Source of the DNA: Tetrahymena elliotti 4EA
Taxonomy: Eukaryota > Ciliophora > Oligohymenophorea > Hymenostomatida > Tetrahymenidae
DNA length: 64,000 nucleotides
Direction of reading: 5' to 3'
NCBI GenBank assembly: GCA_000231825.2
Contig: JH720341.1
Coordinates: forward strand, 387,766 to 451,765
This document shows positions 10,519 through 21,647 of the stretch, in pieces (positions within the stretch are counted from its first letter, which is position 1; each line of letters opens with the position of its first letter). Both the position numbers and the translations under genes were made by a program. Under the pieces are notes generated by a model. It did not search any database. It was not told the origin of the DNA and was given only the letters and a program-made list of their open reading frames with translations.

Positions 10519-13314
10519 TCACTTTGAGAAAACTGGATGAGAACTACCATCTTTGTCTTAAAAGTCTGTTTAGTTAAAATTAACAGTATTTCTCATATTA
10601 TTTACTTCCTTAATAATATTACTCATCATAAAATCTTGGTCATTTTATTCAGGTTCTTGTATTTGTGGAGTTATAATCTTTTTAATATTTTCATCTTATA
10701 CATCAATATTCATTTCTTTTAGGATTTGGTTAACATCCATAATTTATATTCTACCTGATTCGAAGTTGCTAACAGGTGAATAGATATTTTCTTCTTTATT
10801 TTGTTAATTATTAACATTCTAAATTGGATTTATTTGAACTTCCTCTTATTTTTGTTATTAATTTATTTGGTTAGGCATATAACTTTAATAAACTACCTGA
10901 TTTATCTTTGAATATTAATTATTTAGTGTTTATGCCTTGTGAAATCCTCCCTAATTGTTATTAGAATTAATAGCTTATTGGCCTTCAATATAATTTTATT
11001 ATTGAGCAAAACCAAATTGTTGTGGAGGGATATTGTTTGTTTGCTGATTCTAAACGTTTTGTCCTCCATTGCTGTTCTAATTTTATAATTGTAAGTTTAC
11101 AGGAGAAGGAGGGATATTCTAATTCTAGATCTACTAATTATTTGTAGCTTAATTAAAATATGGCTAGGTCTCTTGTTAATTTTAATTGCTTTAGTCTTAT
11201 CCTTGGATTATATAATAATCACTTGGATCTTTCTAACTTTAGTTATTTTATTGTTAGTTGTTTTATTATTAGAATTATTACTATTAAATATTTGAGTTTC
11301 CTGGATAATAAGGGTTATTATTTTATTGTTAAAATTGTTGCTACTGCTACTAAAGATTAGAGTTGCCAGGGTAATAAAGATTATTATTTTATTACTAAAC
11401 TTAGGAGTTACTCTATACTTAGGAATTAATTCCTTTTGATTATTGCTCAAGTTCTAATTATAACATTTAAAGCTTGCTTTATAAATCATTTGCCATTTAT
11501 TCTTCTTGTTATTTCTATGTTAAAATCTAATTTTGCTTTTAGATATTATTTTAAATATTATTTATCTGTTAATTGTGAGCATTGTCCAAACTAGATTGCT
11601 TGTTACCTAAAGATGGATATTTTATTTAATTCTTTTTCTGAGGTTCCTCTGATTGCTCTAATTATGGTTAAAGGGGATTTTGATTTTATTATTTGAATTC
11701 GTTGCTCGGAACAACATTCAGCTATGGCAAAACTACTCCCATATTCATTCCTTATTATTAAATTTGCTATTTAATTGGGTTCAGATCAACTCCATTAGGA
11801 TTTATGTTATTGAGGTTATTGTTGATTTAGTTGGCAAATGGAATATCCCTTGATTCAAGAACATTTTAAACTTTGAAGTTTTATGGAAGCTATCCATTGT
11901 TTATTTGATTATTTGAAACAAATTTATTTGCTGGTTGAATTGCACTGGGTACTACTAAATTATTTCCATTATTTTAGTTGTTTCCTTAAATCATTTGATT
12001 TTGTTGAGATGGTGGAACATAAATATATTAATCATCTTAATGAGATGAAGGAATAGTTTAGGAATCTTATAATTTTGAAAATGTAGGATAAGAATAATCT
12101 TCTTAATTTATGTTATTAGATTTATAAACGTCGTTATAAGAATTCACAAAATTTTAACCAAATACATTAACTGAATTCACAACAGGGAAGAGAATGGGAT
12201 TACCGTTTTTATCAACTTGTGGCTATTAATAATTTGATGGAGATTAGACGTTGACCTAATAGTTATTTTATGGGTGAGCCTCATTTGGATATAGAGGATT
12301 CTAAGGAGGATAGTTATTGTTAAATTACTAAGTATTTGGTTATTATTAAAAATTAGCTCCTTGATTTTGCTAAAAGTTGGCAGCAGGGTTTTGCTAGAAA
12401 TTACTTTAAGCAGGTATTTGTTTAAAGTTACTTTAAGCTGGCTACTAAATTTATTAATAAGGAGCATTTTAGTTTTATGGTGGATAATTGTTCTATTGAA
12501 TATTCTAATAAGGTGGTTAAGCATTATTGTTCATCTAATTTGGTTATTAATAAAAATTAGGATAAGCGTTTGGGATTTACTAGTTATTTTATTGTTGAGG
12601 GAACTAAGGGTATTGTTAAACTTGTTAGTTAGGTTATGCTTGCTATTGGTTTTATTGATTAAGATTTACACCAATGTTTTAGTAGAATTATTAATTGTTT
12701 TATGAAAATGGATGACCAGGTTTGTTAATTTCTTCCATGGTTAATCCTTGTTGACAAATTAAAATTGCTAAAATGTTGATATCTATAGAGTAACTACTTT
12801 GAGGTAGCATTTCGAAGCATTTTTTTAGCTCTGGATCAACATATGTAGAGCTTTACACTTAGGTGTAGTAATCATCAGAACCAAAGAAATTTTTTATTAC
12901 TGTGGTGAATTCGCCTAATGATTTCAGGTTAACATGCTAGGTTGACCATACTAATCCATCTATCATGGGAAATAATTCTTTAATTTGTTGTGGATTTGAC
13001 TAGCTTTAGCAAATGCTCTAAGAACGAGAAAGTAAAATATCGCAATAACGATTAAGCATTTCTAAACCTTTGATGTAGTTTCTATCTTAAGCTATGGAAA
13101 TCATTTTATGTAATTCTGTATCTCTATCACGTTGAGGTGATCTCATCAAATTTAAGAGATCCTTACATTTCTAATTAACCTCTGCCTATTTTCTAGAAGT
13201 ATGAATGCCAAAATAACCTTTAATCTTCATACACATGCAATCAAATTATATCTTTGTTATAGGAACTTTTGTTGGTGGCTTCTTTCCTTTCTACTAAGAT
13301 TACTCGTTGCCCAT
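10519..13314 (-). CDS. IST1: IST1-like ESCRT-III regulator with long Gln/Asn-rich tail
   Basis: A single-exon 931-residue protein. Residues 1-190 match the IST1 helical domain: a basic start (QKGKKPPTKVPITK), a helix with RKQAEVNQKCKDLL, then NYIKGLEMLNRYCDILLSRS, which parallels the eukaryotic pattern of a family member binding ESCRT-III and Vps4. Known IST1 proteins act at the endosome, midbody and nuclear envelope by tuning ESCRT-III filament disassembly. The remaining ~740 residues are extraordinarily rich in Gln and Asn, with imperfect repeats such as NNNPYYPGNSN and SNFQQNPAANF. Yeast and animal IST1 have much shorter low-complexity linkers. The tail ends in a charged segment (DVNQILKEMNIDVQDENIK) that might be the MIM-type Vps4-binding element, which is inference. 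Many codons in the tail are TAA/TAG read as Gln. Confidence 0.82.
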
Positions 13315-14756
13315 AATATTATTATAATTATTTTATTTCTAAGATATTTATTTAAAAATTGCTTAACAATTAGAGATTTTGCAAATAAATTATTAATTAT
13401 AAGATAGATACCTGATGAATTAGTCAATTTTTAAGAAAATTTATTTTCTCAAAATTTAATTAATATTCAATACAAAAATAGTCACAAAAAACATCAATCA
13501 ATCAACCTTAGCAACTAAATAAAGAAATATCCTTTCTTTCTCTAAACGAAATACTTAAACAAAATCAAAAAAGATTTTATGCAAATTTTTGATGATTTAA
13601 TGTAAATTAAAGTAAGGTTTTTGAAAAATATATTTTTCTGCTCAGCAAATTAATAGCCCAAAATATCTAATCAGCTATCCTTACTAAAAAAATTTACATT
13701 TAACCTTATTTTTCAAACTTAATTTATCTGTTTTTCTATTCTTTTCTTCAAATTTTAAATTTAAATAAAATTGACTATTTCATTTTAATTACCATTATTC
13801 TATTTATTCCTAATTTTAGGCAAAAAAAGACTACAAAATCATAATAATTTTTAAGTAAAATTAAAAATAAAAACTTCAAAAAATGATTTTGTTTGAATTC
13901 AAATACTACAGAAGTATGAGCTTTTAATTTTAATTGTGAAAAAATCTCAATAAAAAAAAATGAATTTAAATTATTTTTACTCGATCTTAACTTGAGTAAG
14001 ATAAAAAATCATTTAATTCTTCTTTTTTTTCAATAAATAATGAATTATTCAATCTTACAAATATTAATTAAGTGATAATTATAATTTGGGTTGTATAAAT
14101 CCTCCTACTAACTTATACATATGATGCTAATACTTTAATTAGAATAACCCTTTAATTAAGAATTAATCTTGAGGATATTCTATTAATACTTATTTTACAA
14201 GTACTATATAAAAAATACTTGGTCTAGAAAAAAGAATCTCCCAATCAAATTAATTTGCTATAAAATAATTATAAAAAAGAAAACTCATTAAATGTTTTAG
14301 AGAAGAAAGCCAAGTACCTCAGATAGCCTCTTCATGAGACTGATAATATGGGTACAAATTAAAATAATATAAGTCTTATATTTTATTTCATTATTATTAT
14401 TATTTTAAAGCATAGTGTATTTTATGTTTAAACAGTAACATACAAACATACAAAATTAGAATAGTTAATAATTATTGTAATATGTTTTAATAAAAAATAA
14501 AAATTTGATTTTTTAATTAGATATTAAGTGGAGTGATTTTGATTGGGATGGAGGGGAAAAAATATTTTAAAATGAAAAAAAAAATTAATTTTGAATAATT
14601 TTATTTTTAGACATAAATGGTATCAATAAAAAGCTTTGAAGAATGAAATATAATTTTTATATTTATTTAGAAAGAGGAATCTTCTGTTTTAATATTTAAA
14701 CAACTAATTAACAATATTTATAAGTAATAAATTCAAAATTTAAGAATAAATATAAA
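13315..14756. other. AT-rich divergent promoter region
   Basis: 1.4 kb between the IST1-like gene (minus) and LSM12 (plus), so it should contain both promoters. Mostly A/T. The part from about 14080 to 14350 is less AT-rich and carries several inverted repeats (separate entry). No other credible gene. Confidence 0.5.
14083..14355 (+). ncRNA. possible structured RNA or short exon
   Basis: This block differs in composition from its surroundings. GTATAA/TTATAC near 14093-14118, CAAGTA 14198-14203 with TACTTGG 14216-14222, and again CCAAGTA 14310-14316 form alternative inverted repeats. At the right end GTACC 14314-14318 pairs with GGTAC 14351-14355, enclosing TCAG/CTGA and CTC/GAG around a TTCAT loop. 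An ATG at 14292 opens 20 codons (FQRRKPSTSDSLFMRLIIW after Met) and is followed by a GTACAAAT donor-like site at 14352, so a small exon is the rival explanation. No RNA family recognised; strand uncertain. Confidence 0.2.
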
Positions 14757-15634
14757 ATGGAAGACAAAATAGAAGATTTAGAATAGCTTGCTATTTTAGG
14801 TTTAAATCAATTTTATTATAAATCTATGAGGAGGAGTTTAATATTTTATCTTTGCATAAATTAGGATGTAAAGTTTAAGTTAAAATTGAGCATCATGAGT
14901 CATTTATAGGGGAAATTTATCATTATAATCATCAAGCAGGAATATTGATACTTAGTAAAAATGCATTTAAAACTTTTAGTTTAGAGTTTAATAAAAATTG
15001 AATGTGTTGGCGAATCTCTTTTAATTCTATTTTTGGTATATATAATAGAGGAGTAGAATCATCAGACAAATAAATTCAACTATAGGTTGATCAATGTAAA
15101 TCATATTGAAGAATTATCAATATTTGGCTAGAAGAGAGATATTTAAGTAAACTAACCTTAAAAATGACTTGAAATTACAAAAATGATTTATATTTAATTA
15201 CAAAAAATAGGATATAATTGAGAATATTATCGAAACTCGAAAATTAGATGTAGACCAAGTCCTAAGAAGGGAAGAACAAGTTTATGAGTAATTATAGCAA
15301 AAACCTAACATAAGTTAAATAGAGTGGAACATAAAATTCTTTAACAATATAAAAAAAACTTATTCTACAGCTGAAATATAAAATGATAATATTTACATAT
15401 CTGATATATAAGTTACTATAAAATCTCCATATTCAGCAAGTAAATGCATTTAAAATTATTAAAATGAAATGAATTCGAATAAATAAAATTAGATGATGTT
15501 TCTGGTGATAATCCAAAGGCAGTAGAAAGAGTGAAAATAATTGTAATAAATTTTTTAAAAATTTCACACAGCAGTTAATTTATTTATTTTAAAATAGGTA
15601 CAAAAAATTCAAGAAAAGTGTAATTCTAAGTGAG
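14757..15634 (+). CDS. LSM12: LSM12 homologue (Sm-like plus anticodon-binding-like domain)
   Basis: A 189-residue protein from six exons, close to the ~195 residues of animal LSM12. Introns are inferred at 14800-14864, 14979-15048, 15147-15210, 15440-15493 and 15544-15598. The N-terminal Sm-like fold is seen in VQVKIEHHESFIGEIYHY followed by GILILS, the strand-turn-strand core. After the link INVNHIEELSIF comes the AD domain, with FFNNIKKTY, the DNIYISDIQVTIKSPYS stretch and DNPKAVERVKIIV, which match the order in LSM12 (helix with KTY, strand pair, PPY-type turn, final helix). LSM12 proteins bind RNA or ataxin-2-type partners; in animals a role in NAADP signalling is also reported. Splice choices were guided by this similarity. 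Confidence 0.85.
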
Positions 15635-16424
15635 ATTAGCTTTGAAGAGAAATAAAAATATTTAGTTTTTTTGCTATAAAAATGGCTTCAAATGAGTTAA
15701 TAAAGACTATTTTATGTAATTAAATTTGATGATAATCATAAAAATAAATTAATATTTTGTTAATCTTAAAGTTACTGGGCTTACAATATTAGAAAACAAT
15801 GAAAGTTATCTAATATGATTTTAAATTTTAATTTATTTAGTTAAAACGTTTTTTCATGTTGTATAAATATAAATTAAAATTATGCTTACATAATTATGAA
15901 TAATATTTAAGTCAAAAATAAAATTCATTTTACTTTTATTTAAATATGATTTTTGTTGTTTTGGAAAATCTTTAGTCATTATTTATTTTTGGTTTTTTTT
16001 TTGAAGATGGTGCTTATTGTTTGTTTTTAATGAGAGTATATAAATATTGTTTGCCTGGCTGTTTGTTTGATTTAATGATAAAATAAAACAAATATAATTA
16101 ATAATTAGGTTTAAAAGATATTTTTGATAAAAAATATATATTTATAATATCTTTCCTTCACTTTTATTTATTATGCTGGTTGATTAGTATATGCAAGCCA
16201 ATTTATTTAATTTTTTGTATTTCATTTATTTGCAGAAAAATAAATATCTTAAATTTAAAAATTTTTAAAAAATAATTAATTAAGTATTTGCAAATAATTC
16301 ATAAAATAAATCAAATATTATTTTGCTTATAAAAAATAATAAGATAGAATCTTAATAATTTATTAACTTTTCAAATTAAAAACAAGTGATAAAAAAAATC
16401 AATTAATTTAGTAATTAAGTAAAA
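15635..16424. other. AT-rich spacer
   Basis: 0.8 kb between two plus-strand genes. Frames after 15635 belong to an alternative read-through of the LSM12 last intron. Otherwise nothing recognisable. Confidence 0.5.
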
Positions 16425-17280
16425 ATGGCTGATTATCCTCAATTAACTACCACTGATAACTCCTTAAATCCTCGTAAGATTCCTCAAGCTATTTTCATTG
16501 TAAGCATAATAAAAATCTTTAAAAGATGAGTCTATTAGATTTCATTTAAATATCACAGAGGTTTATTTATTCTTAAGCTAAAATTTATTAAAAATAGGAA
16601 AATGTTGAACAATTATGTTCCAAATATTAAGTTGAAAAGGTTATGGAAGCCTTGCAAGAAACTTACAAGTAAATATTAATGATATTCATATCTTATAGGG
16701 CAAAGTGCTAACTAAAATGTATTTTATAAAAACAGCAAGTTCAAAATGATGGAATTATAAATCCTTAAGTAGAAAGAAAGTATGTAATAAAAGATTCCTG
16801 AAATCGAAAAGGCTTTAGAAATTGTTTCAACCCTTGAAAAGAGAGGTAATATAATGTTTAAATAGTCTTGAATTGCGTTATTAACATTTTCTTTTTTAAT
16901 CTTTAGATGAAGATATGACTGTTGATTTCCTTTTGACTGATACAATTTGGACTAAAGCTGAAGTCAAAAAAGAAGTTTAAAAGGTAGCTTTATGGTTGGG
17001 AGCTAATGTTATGGTTGAATTCTCTTATCAAGAAGCCAAGGAACTCCTTAAAAAAAATCTTGAAAATGCAACTGGAAATTATAATACTTTCGTAATATTA
17101 AAATTAATTTAAAATTAGTTATTATTTAATATAAAACTTATTAAATAATTCTTATAAAACTAGGATGAAGATAGTAACTTCTTAAAAGATTAAATCACTA
17201 CTTGTGAAGTTAATATATCTAGAGTCTATAACTTCAATATTAAAAAGTAATAAGAAGCTGCTGCTAAGAAAAAGGTTTGA
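16425..17280 (+). CDS. PFDN3: prefoldin subunit 3 (VBP1 family)
   Basis: A 185-residue protein in five exons, with introns inferred at 16500-16597, 16669-16735, 16846-16906 and 17092-17163. It follows human VBP1 (about 197 residues) closely from end to end: NPRKIPQAIFI near the start, YNKFKMMELQ, KIPEIEKALEIVSTLEKR, LLTDTIWTKAEV, VALWLGANVMVEFSYQEAKE and the closing TCEVNISRVYNFNIKK. Prefoldin is the hexameric cytosolic chaperone that hands nascent actin and tubulin to the CCT chaperonin; subunit 3 is one of its two alpha-type subunits, with coiled-coil arms and a beta-hairpin core. The first-exon donor follows the IFI codons exactly where the family continues with an acidic residue. Gene order around it carries no functional hint. 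Confidence 0.93.
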
Positions 17281-17661
17281 AAAGAATAAGCAAGCTACTT
17301 TTTTCTTTCTCTCTATTTATCTAAAATGGGATATATTTCAAAAAAATATAAAGCAGTTAGTTATATTAGCAGACATTTAAATTTATTTATGAGTTAGCTT
17401 AATATAAGCTGTAATTAATATTAATTAATTTAATAGTTATTTGTCTCAATATTAGTTTATATTTTGCATATAATGTATATTCATAATTCTAATATTGATA
17501 GTAAGTAGTATTCCATCCATTTAAAATAGTCTAAAACTAACAATTTTAAGTTTGAAATTTAAGTAGCATAATAAATGATATAAACTTGTACATTTAGTTC
17601 AATTAAAATAATTTATTTATACAATGGAAGATATAGAGTAAAATAAACAAAACCAAAAAAA
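17281..17661. other. spacer between convergent genes
   Basis: AT-rich, presumably the two 3' UTRs. A very short frame at 17620 on the plus strand was not judged real. Confidence 0.5.
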
Positions 17662-18663
17662 TCATTTTGTAACAGTTTCTATAAAGTAACTCTTTATAAA
17701 AAGTCTAGCTGATTTGAAAGGATGTGGAATTTCTTATAATTCTTTGGATAATTAATAGTACTTAGGCTCTTAAGTAGTAACATCTAACTCCTTTTCAGAG
17801 CTTTTGAGATTTAAATGAAATGATTTTTAATCATAAAAGAGCTTTTAATAATTTAGAATAAAAATTTACATTCCATCTCTTATATCTTTGAACTCATCTA
17901 AATTTTAAAATAGATGCTAAAGAACTGGTTTAATGACTTTGTTTGCATAATCTTCTAAATTTGAGTTTTATCCAATTTCATATTTACTTGGAGTATATTC
18001 AATCTATTAGTAAAATATAGACACTTAAAATAAATATAAAATATATTTTATTTTTACTTATATTTTAACTTTCTTTTATCTAGCTATTTTTCCTATCCTG
18101 ATTATATAATCACCAAATTCGTAAGTGCTTCCTTCAATAGTTTGCATACCCAAAGGACTCTTTATATTAAAGTGATAACAAAGCTTCTAAATTTAAAATA
18201 TTTTACGCTTTTTATAGATTTATTAAAAACAAGCATGTCGATGAATTCTTAAGTTGTTCTAAGATATTAAAACTTTTCCAATGCTTACTTCTTTGTTAAA
18301 TAGAGTTAATTTTACCTTTTGAATCTAAATAAAAATAAAATATACTCCTTCTTATTCTTGCTTGCTATTGATTTCTATGATGATGTTTGAATCATTATTT
18401 TCTTTAATAACTTTCAAATTATCAATTTTATTCTAGTCTTTTTATCTTTACTTTTCAATAAGAAACTTTTCAATTTGCAACGACCAACTCTCCTTCTTTA
18501 TTAAAAATATATTCTCAAATATCTTTTCTACTTATTCATATTTGATTTCTTAATTATCATTCTAGTTTAAGATCTTGCTATCTTAGCTTAATGAATCTTG
18601 TTTGGCTTTCTTATTTTCTATTGTTTTTATCCATATAAATCCTCTTTCTGTAAAGGCCATCAT
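17662..18663 (-). CDS. MED20: MED20-like Mediator head subunit
   Basis: A 315-residue protein in two exons (18663-18058 and 18003-17662) with a 54-bp intron at 18004-18057. The best evidence is the block MQTIEGSTYEFGDYIIRIGK, a good match in order and character to the MED20 core (an ETRGTRYQYCDFLVKVG-type stretch), followed across the intron by VKIQIEYTPSKYEIG, as in MED20 where the strand ends with VE-x-Y. A Trp near the N-terminus (GFIWIK) also suits the family. MED20 sits in the Mediator head with MED18 and helps RNA polymerase II initiation. The protein is about 100 residues longer than animal MED20, mainly in charged insertions between residues 25 and 110. The start is the first of two adjacent ATGs. 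The call rests on limited similarity. Confidence 0.72.
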
Positions 18664-18977
18664 TTTTTTGTATTTGAACTAAAACTTATTTATAAAATGA
18701 AGCGCGAAATAATTTAGATTGACTAACTAAGTTGTGGCTACTTTAAAGATATTTAATTTTTAATAATTTACTTAGATAAAAATTTTGATAAAATATAAAA
18801 ATTGTAGCTAGGTATTTTACTTAATAAAGAATGAATATACTGTAAAAAAATCTTTTAATTTGAAAGAGACTATAATAAAAATAATATAAATGGCAAATGA
18901 AGAAAATAAAATACAAATCATTTTTAAATATTGAAAAATAAATAAATTAGTTTATTTTTTAAAAATGTAAAATTTAA
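18664..18977. other. short spacer
   Basis: About 0.3 kb between two minus-strand genes; AT-rich, with nothing beyond a presumed promoter and 3' UTR. Confidence 0.5.
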
Positions 18978-21647
18978 TCAGTTTTTATCAAAAACACTCT
19001 TAATTGTAACTTTCTTGTTTTCTTTTAATTAATAAGTTTTTTAATCTTCTTCATCAGATGATATTCCTTATCCTTCTTACTCAGATGCAGATCCTTCATT
19101 TTTATCTTAAGATTGTTCTAATTCTTAATTATTTAAGTCTTAATCTTATTACTCCTATTATAACTAGCTCTGTTTTTATTTAAACTCTATTTCTAAGGGT
19201 ATTTCAGTAGGCTCTTAATTAGATAAATTCTGAATATTATTGTTAACAAGTAAATGAGAGTATCTTCTATAAATGTCATCAATTTTAATACCATTATCAT
19301 AGCATGTCAAAATAAGTTATCTTTAAATAAAAAAATATTTTATATCTCTAAAGACTACTAAAATAATAAATTAGATTACCTTCTATGATCTTAGGAATAA
19401 GCAAAGTTTGTTAATAGCTTAAAATGCTTATATATGAATATATTTTTTTCTTCTTCAGTGCTAAACTACTCTTTTTACAACATAGGGATAGATTTTATTC
19501 CAATAGATACCATTTATCTACAGATGGCTCTCTTTTTTATTTATGGTTTACTTGCACTTGAAAAAATAACTTACAGTTATTTGCAACTGTACTTATCTAT
19601 ATTTAATTCTACAAAAGGAAGAACAATCTCATAAAAGTAGTGGTTATATTTCCTATTTTAATTAAATTTTGTTTAAATATTGATCATACATAATCAAGAT
19701 ATATTTTACTTTATGTTATTTAATGATCTTTTTAAGTATTTCTTCTTTGATTCATTAAATTGGCTTAAAAGTTCATTGCAAAGCATAGAGTGGGCATAAC
19801 TATAAGTAGCAACATCTTTAGGAGTAGCCTAATCAAGTTTATTTGAAAAATTAGCCTCCAAAACTTCAAATAATTCAGGCTTAACTACTTTCATTTTACA
19901 GTAAGATAAAAGAATCATGGTGGCATTCTTCGGATCAAGTTCATCTTTTTGTTAAAAATTGATATTAATTTTTGAAAATTTAGTGGAGATACGTAAGTAA
20001 AAAGCACTTTTAATAGAAATGTAGAAATTAATAATTATTTACCTATTTTTTCATATTTATGCTATTTAATACGGTAGTTTTCTATTATTTCAGAATTCTC
20101 TTTCTTTTTTACTTCTAAATAATTCTTTTACTCTTCAAATTCTTCTTAAAATTATTAGATAGCCTTTTAGTCAGTTGAGATTTCTAAAACTTCAAAACTA
20201 TCATCTTCTTATTCTACAAAATTTTCATCTTCTTCAATGTCTTTACTTTATTCATCTAATTGTTGCTTCTCTTAGTTTTCTACACTTTGATCTTATGTTT
20301 TATTTATATTACTATCTTACTATTCCAGGTTTGAAGCTGATTTATTTAATTTTATTATATTGGTAAATAATTCCATCTCTTCATTAGAGTAACTATTAGA
20401 TTGCTTAGCATATTTTTCTAAAATAGAAGACCCAGTGTTATCAAAAGCATCTGAATTTTCTTCAACTATGCTTGCCTTAATTCTTCTCAAAATTTATTTT
20501 TCAATATATTCTAACAGAAGATTATTAACATAATTCATATTGCTACAACTTACAAGTAAATTTGATAAGTTTCTATATGTTAAATGCTTCCCTAAATCCA
20601 TGTACCTACCTGCTAAAGCATCTAAGACTTCTAGATTTTTTCTATAAAACTTTTCATAACTGGTGAAGACAATATTAACACACTTTTTTATAAAAATTAT
20701 AAAGTTAAATTATTGAAAAGCTACAACAAAATTAGAATTTTCATCAACAAAAGTGAGTTGGTTTAATAAATTTTACATTAATAGGAAATTTTTGTGAGTT
20801 TCTATAAATTTGAGCTTCTAAATAAATTGTCAAGTCTTCATCCATATACTTTAACTTTCCTAAACTCCAGAATATATTTGCTAAATCTTCAGGATCAATA
20901 GTGCTTTTCTGTTAATAAGCAATTAAAAATAATTATTTAAAATTTCGATAATACAATTCAGCATTTAAAATAATATTGAATTTAATTTTAATCTTTCTTT
21001 TATATAAAATAAATTACTATTCCCATAAGATTTGTTGCAGCATACTTGAGATATCTATCGTTTTTGAGATTTGAATGGGCCATTGACCAAAGTATAAATG
21101 AGGTCTGTTTTGTGCTAAACTGCCAGTTATTATCTACAATCAAATTTGAAATATTTTCTATGATATGAGGAGTGCATAATTTTAATTTGACTATGTTGGA
21201 TAAATAATTAGAAGCTGTAAATCCTTTCATATTTTGCATATTTTTTTCTAAAAATTTGCAAATTTCTTTAATTTTAGGTTCATATTTATCTAAAAGCTCA
21301 CTATATTATTTATTTTGTTAAAGTTTGATAGCTTAGTGGAGACAGGTTGAGTAGTTAATAATATTCATCTAATCTTTAAAATGATCATATATTTCAAATA
21401 GCCTATCATGATTTTAAGAGTTCAAAATATAATTTTAAGCAACATTGTTATGAGCAGTAAACTCATTCTTTTCTTCAATTAAATTCTCTCTAGCTTCTTT
21501 TAATTTTTCAATATGAATTTTATCAGAGAGCTTTTCTTTCTAAACCTTAATTTTCCCTTATGTAGCTCTAGCAAACCTATAAATCTACTTTTAAGTGCCA
21601 ATCACCTTAATTACTTTGCTTAATTTTAATTAGAGAGAACTAAACAT
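18978..21647 (-). CDS. helical-repeat protein, FAST-kinase-like style, probably mitochondrial
   Basis: Predicted 750 residues from six exons. Introns are inferred at 20909-21017, 20683-20776, 19945-20042, 19653-19709 and 19321-19379, each restoring frame. The N-terminus (MFSSLQLKLSKVIKVIG, then KQIYRFARAT) lacks acidic residues and is basic and amphipathic, as in mitochondrial targeting peptides. The body is all-helical repeats with signatures like TSFILWSMAHSNLKN, LANIFWSLGKLKY and VATYSYAHSMLCN, recalling the F-W-S/A-h-A motifs of FASTK-type and octotricopeptide-like organelle RNA-binding proteins. No RAP domain was found; the C-terminus is instead an acidic Gln/Ser-rich tail. Such proteins usually process or stabilise organelle RNAs; here that is inference. 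The start was chosen for the presequence. Confidence 0.72.

Noticed and set aside
11208..11450. Minus-strand 80-codon frame
   Set aside because: Out-of-frame shadow of the Q/N-rich tail.
12177..12524. Minus-strand 115-codon standard-code frame
   Set aside because: Wrong frame within the IST1-like gene; the ciliate-code frame through the same DNA is longer and matches the family.
12361..12705. Plus-strand frame of 114 codons
   Set aside because: Antisense to the Gln/Asn-rich tail of the IST1-like gene; its Leu/Ile/Val content is the complement of CAA/TAA/AAT codons.
15494..15695. Read-through of the last LSM12 intron
   Set aside because: Gives a long unrelated tail, whereas splicing gives a terminal helix and stop fitting LSM12 length.
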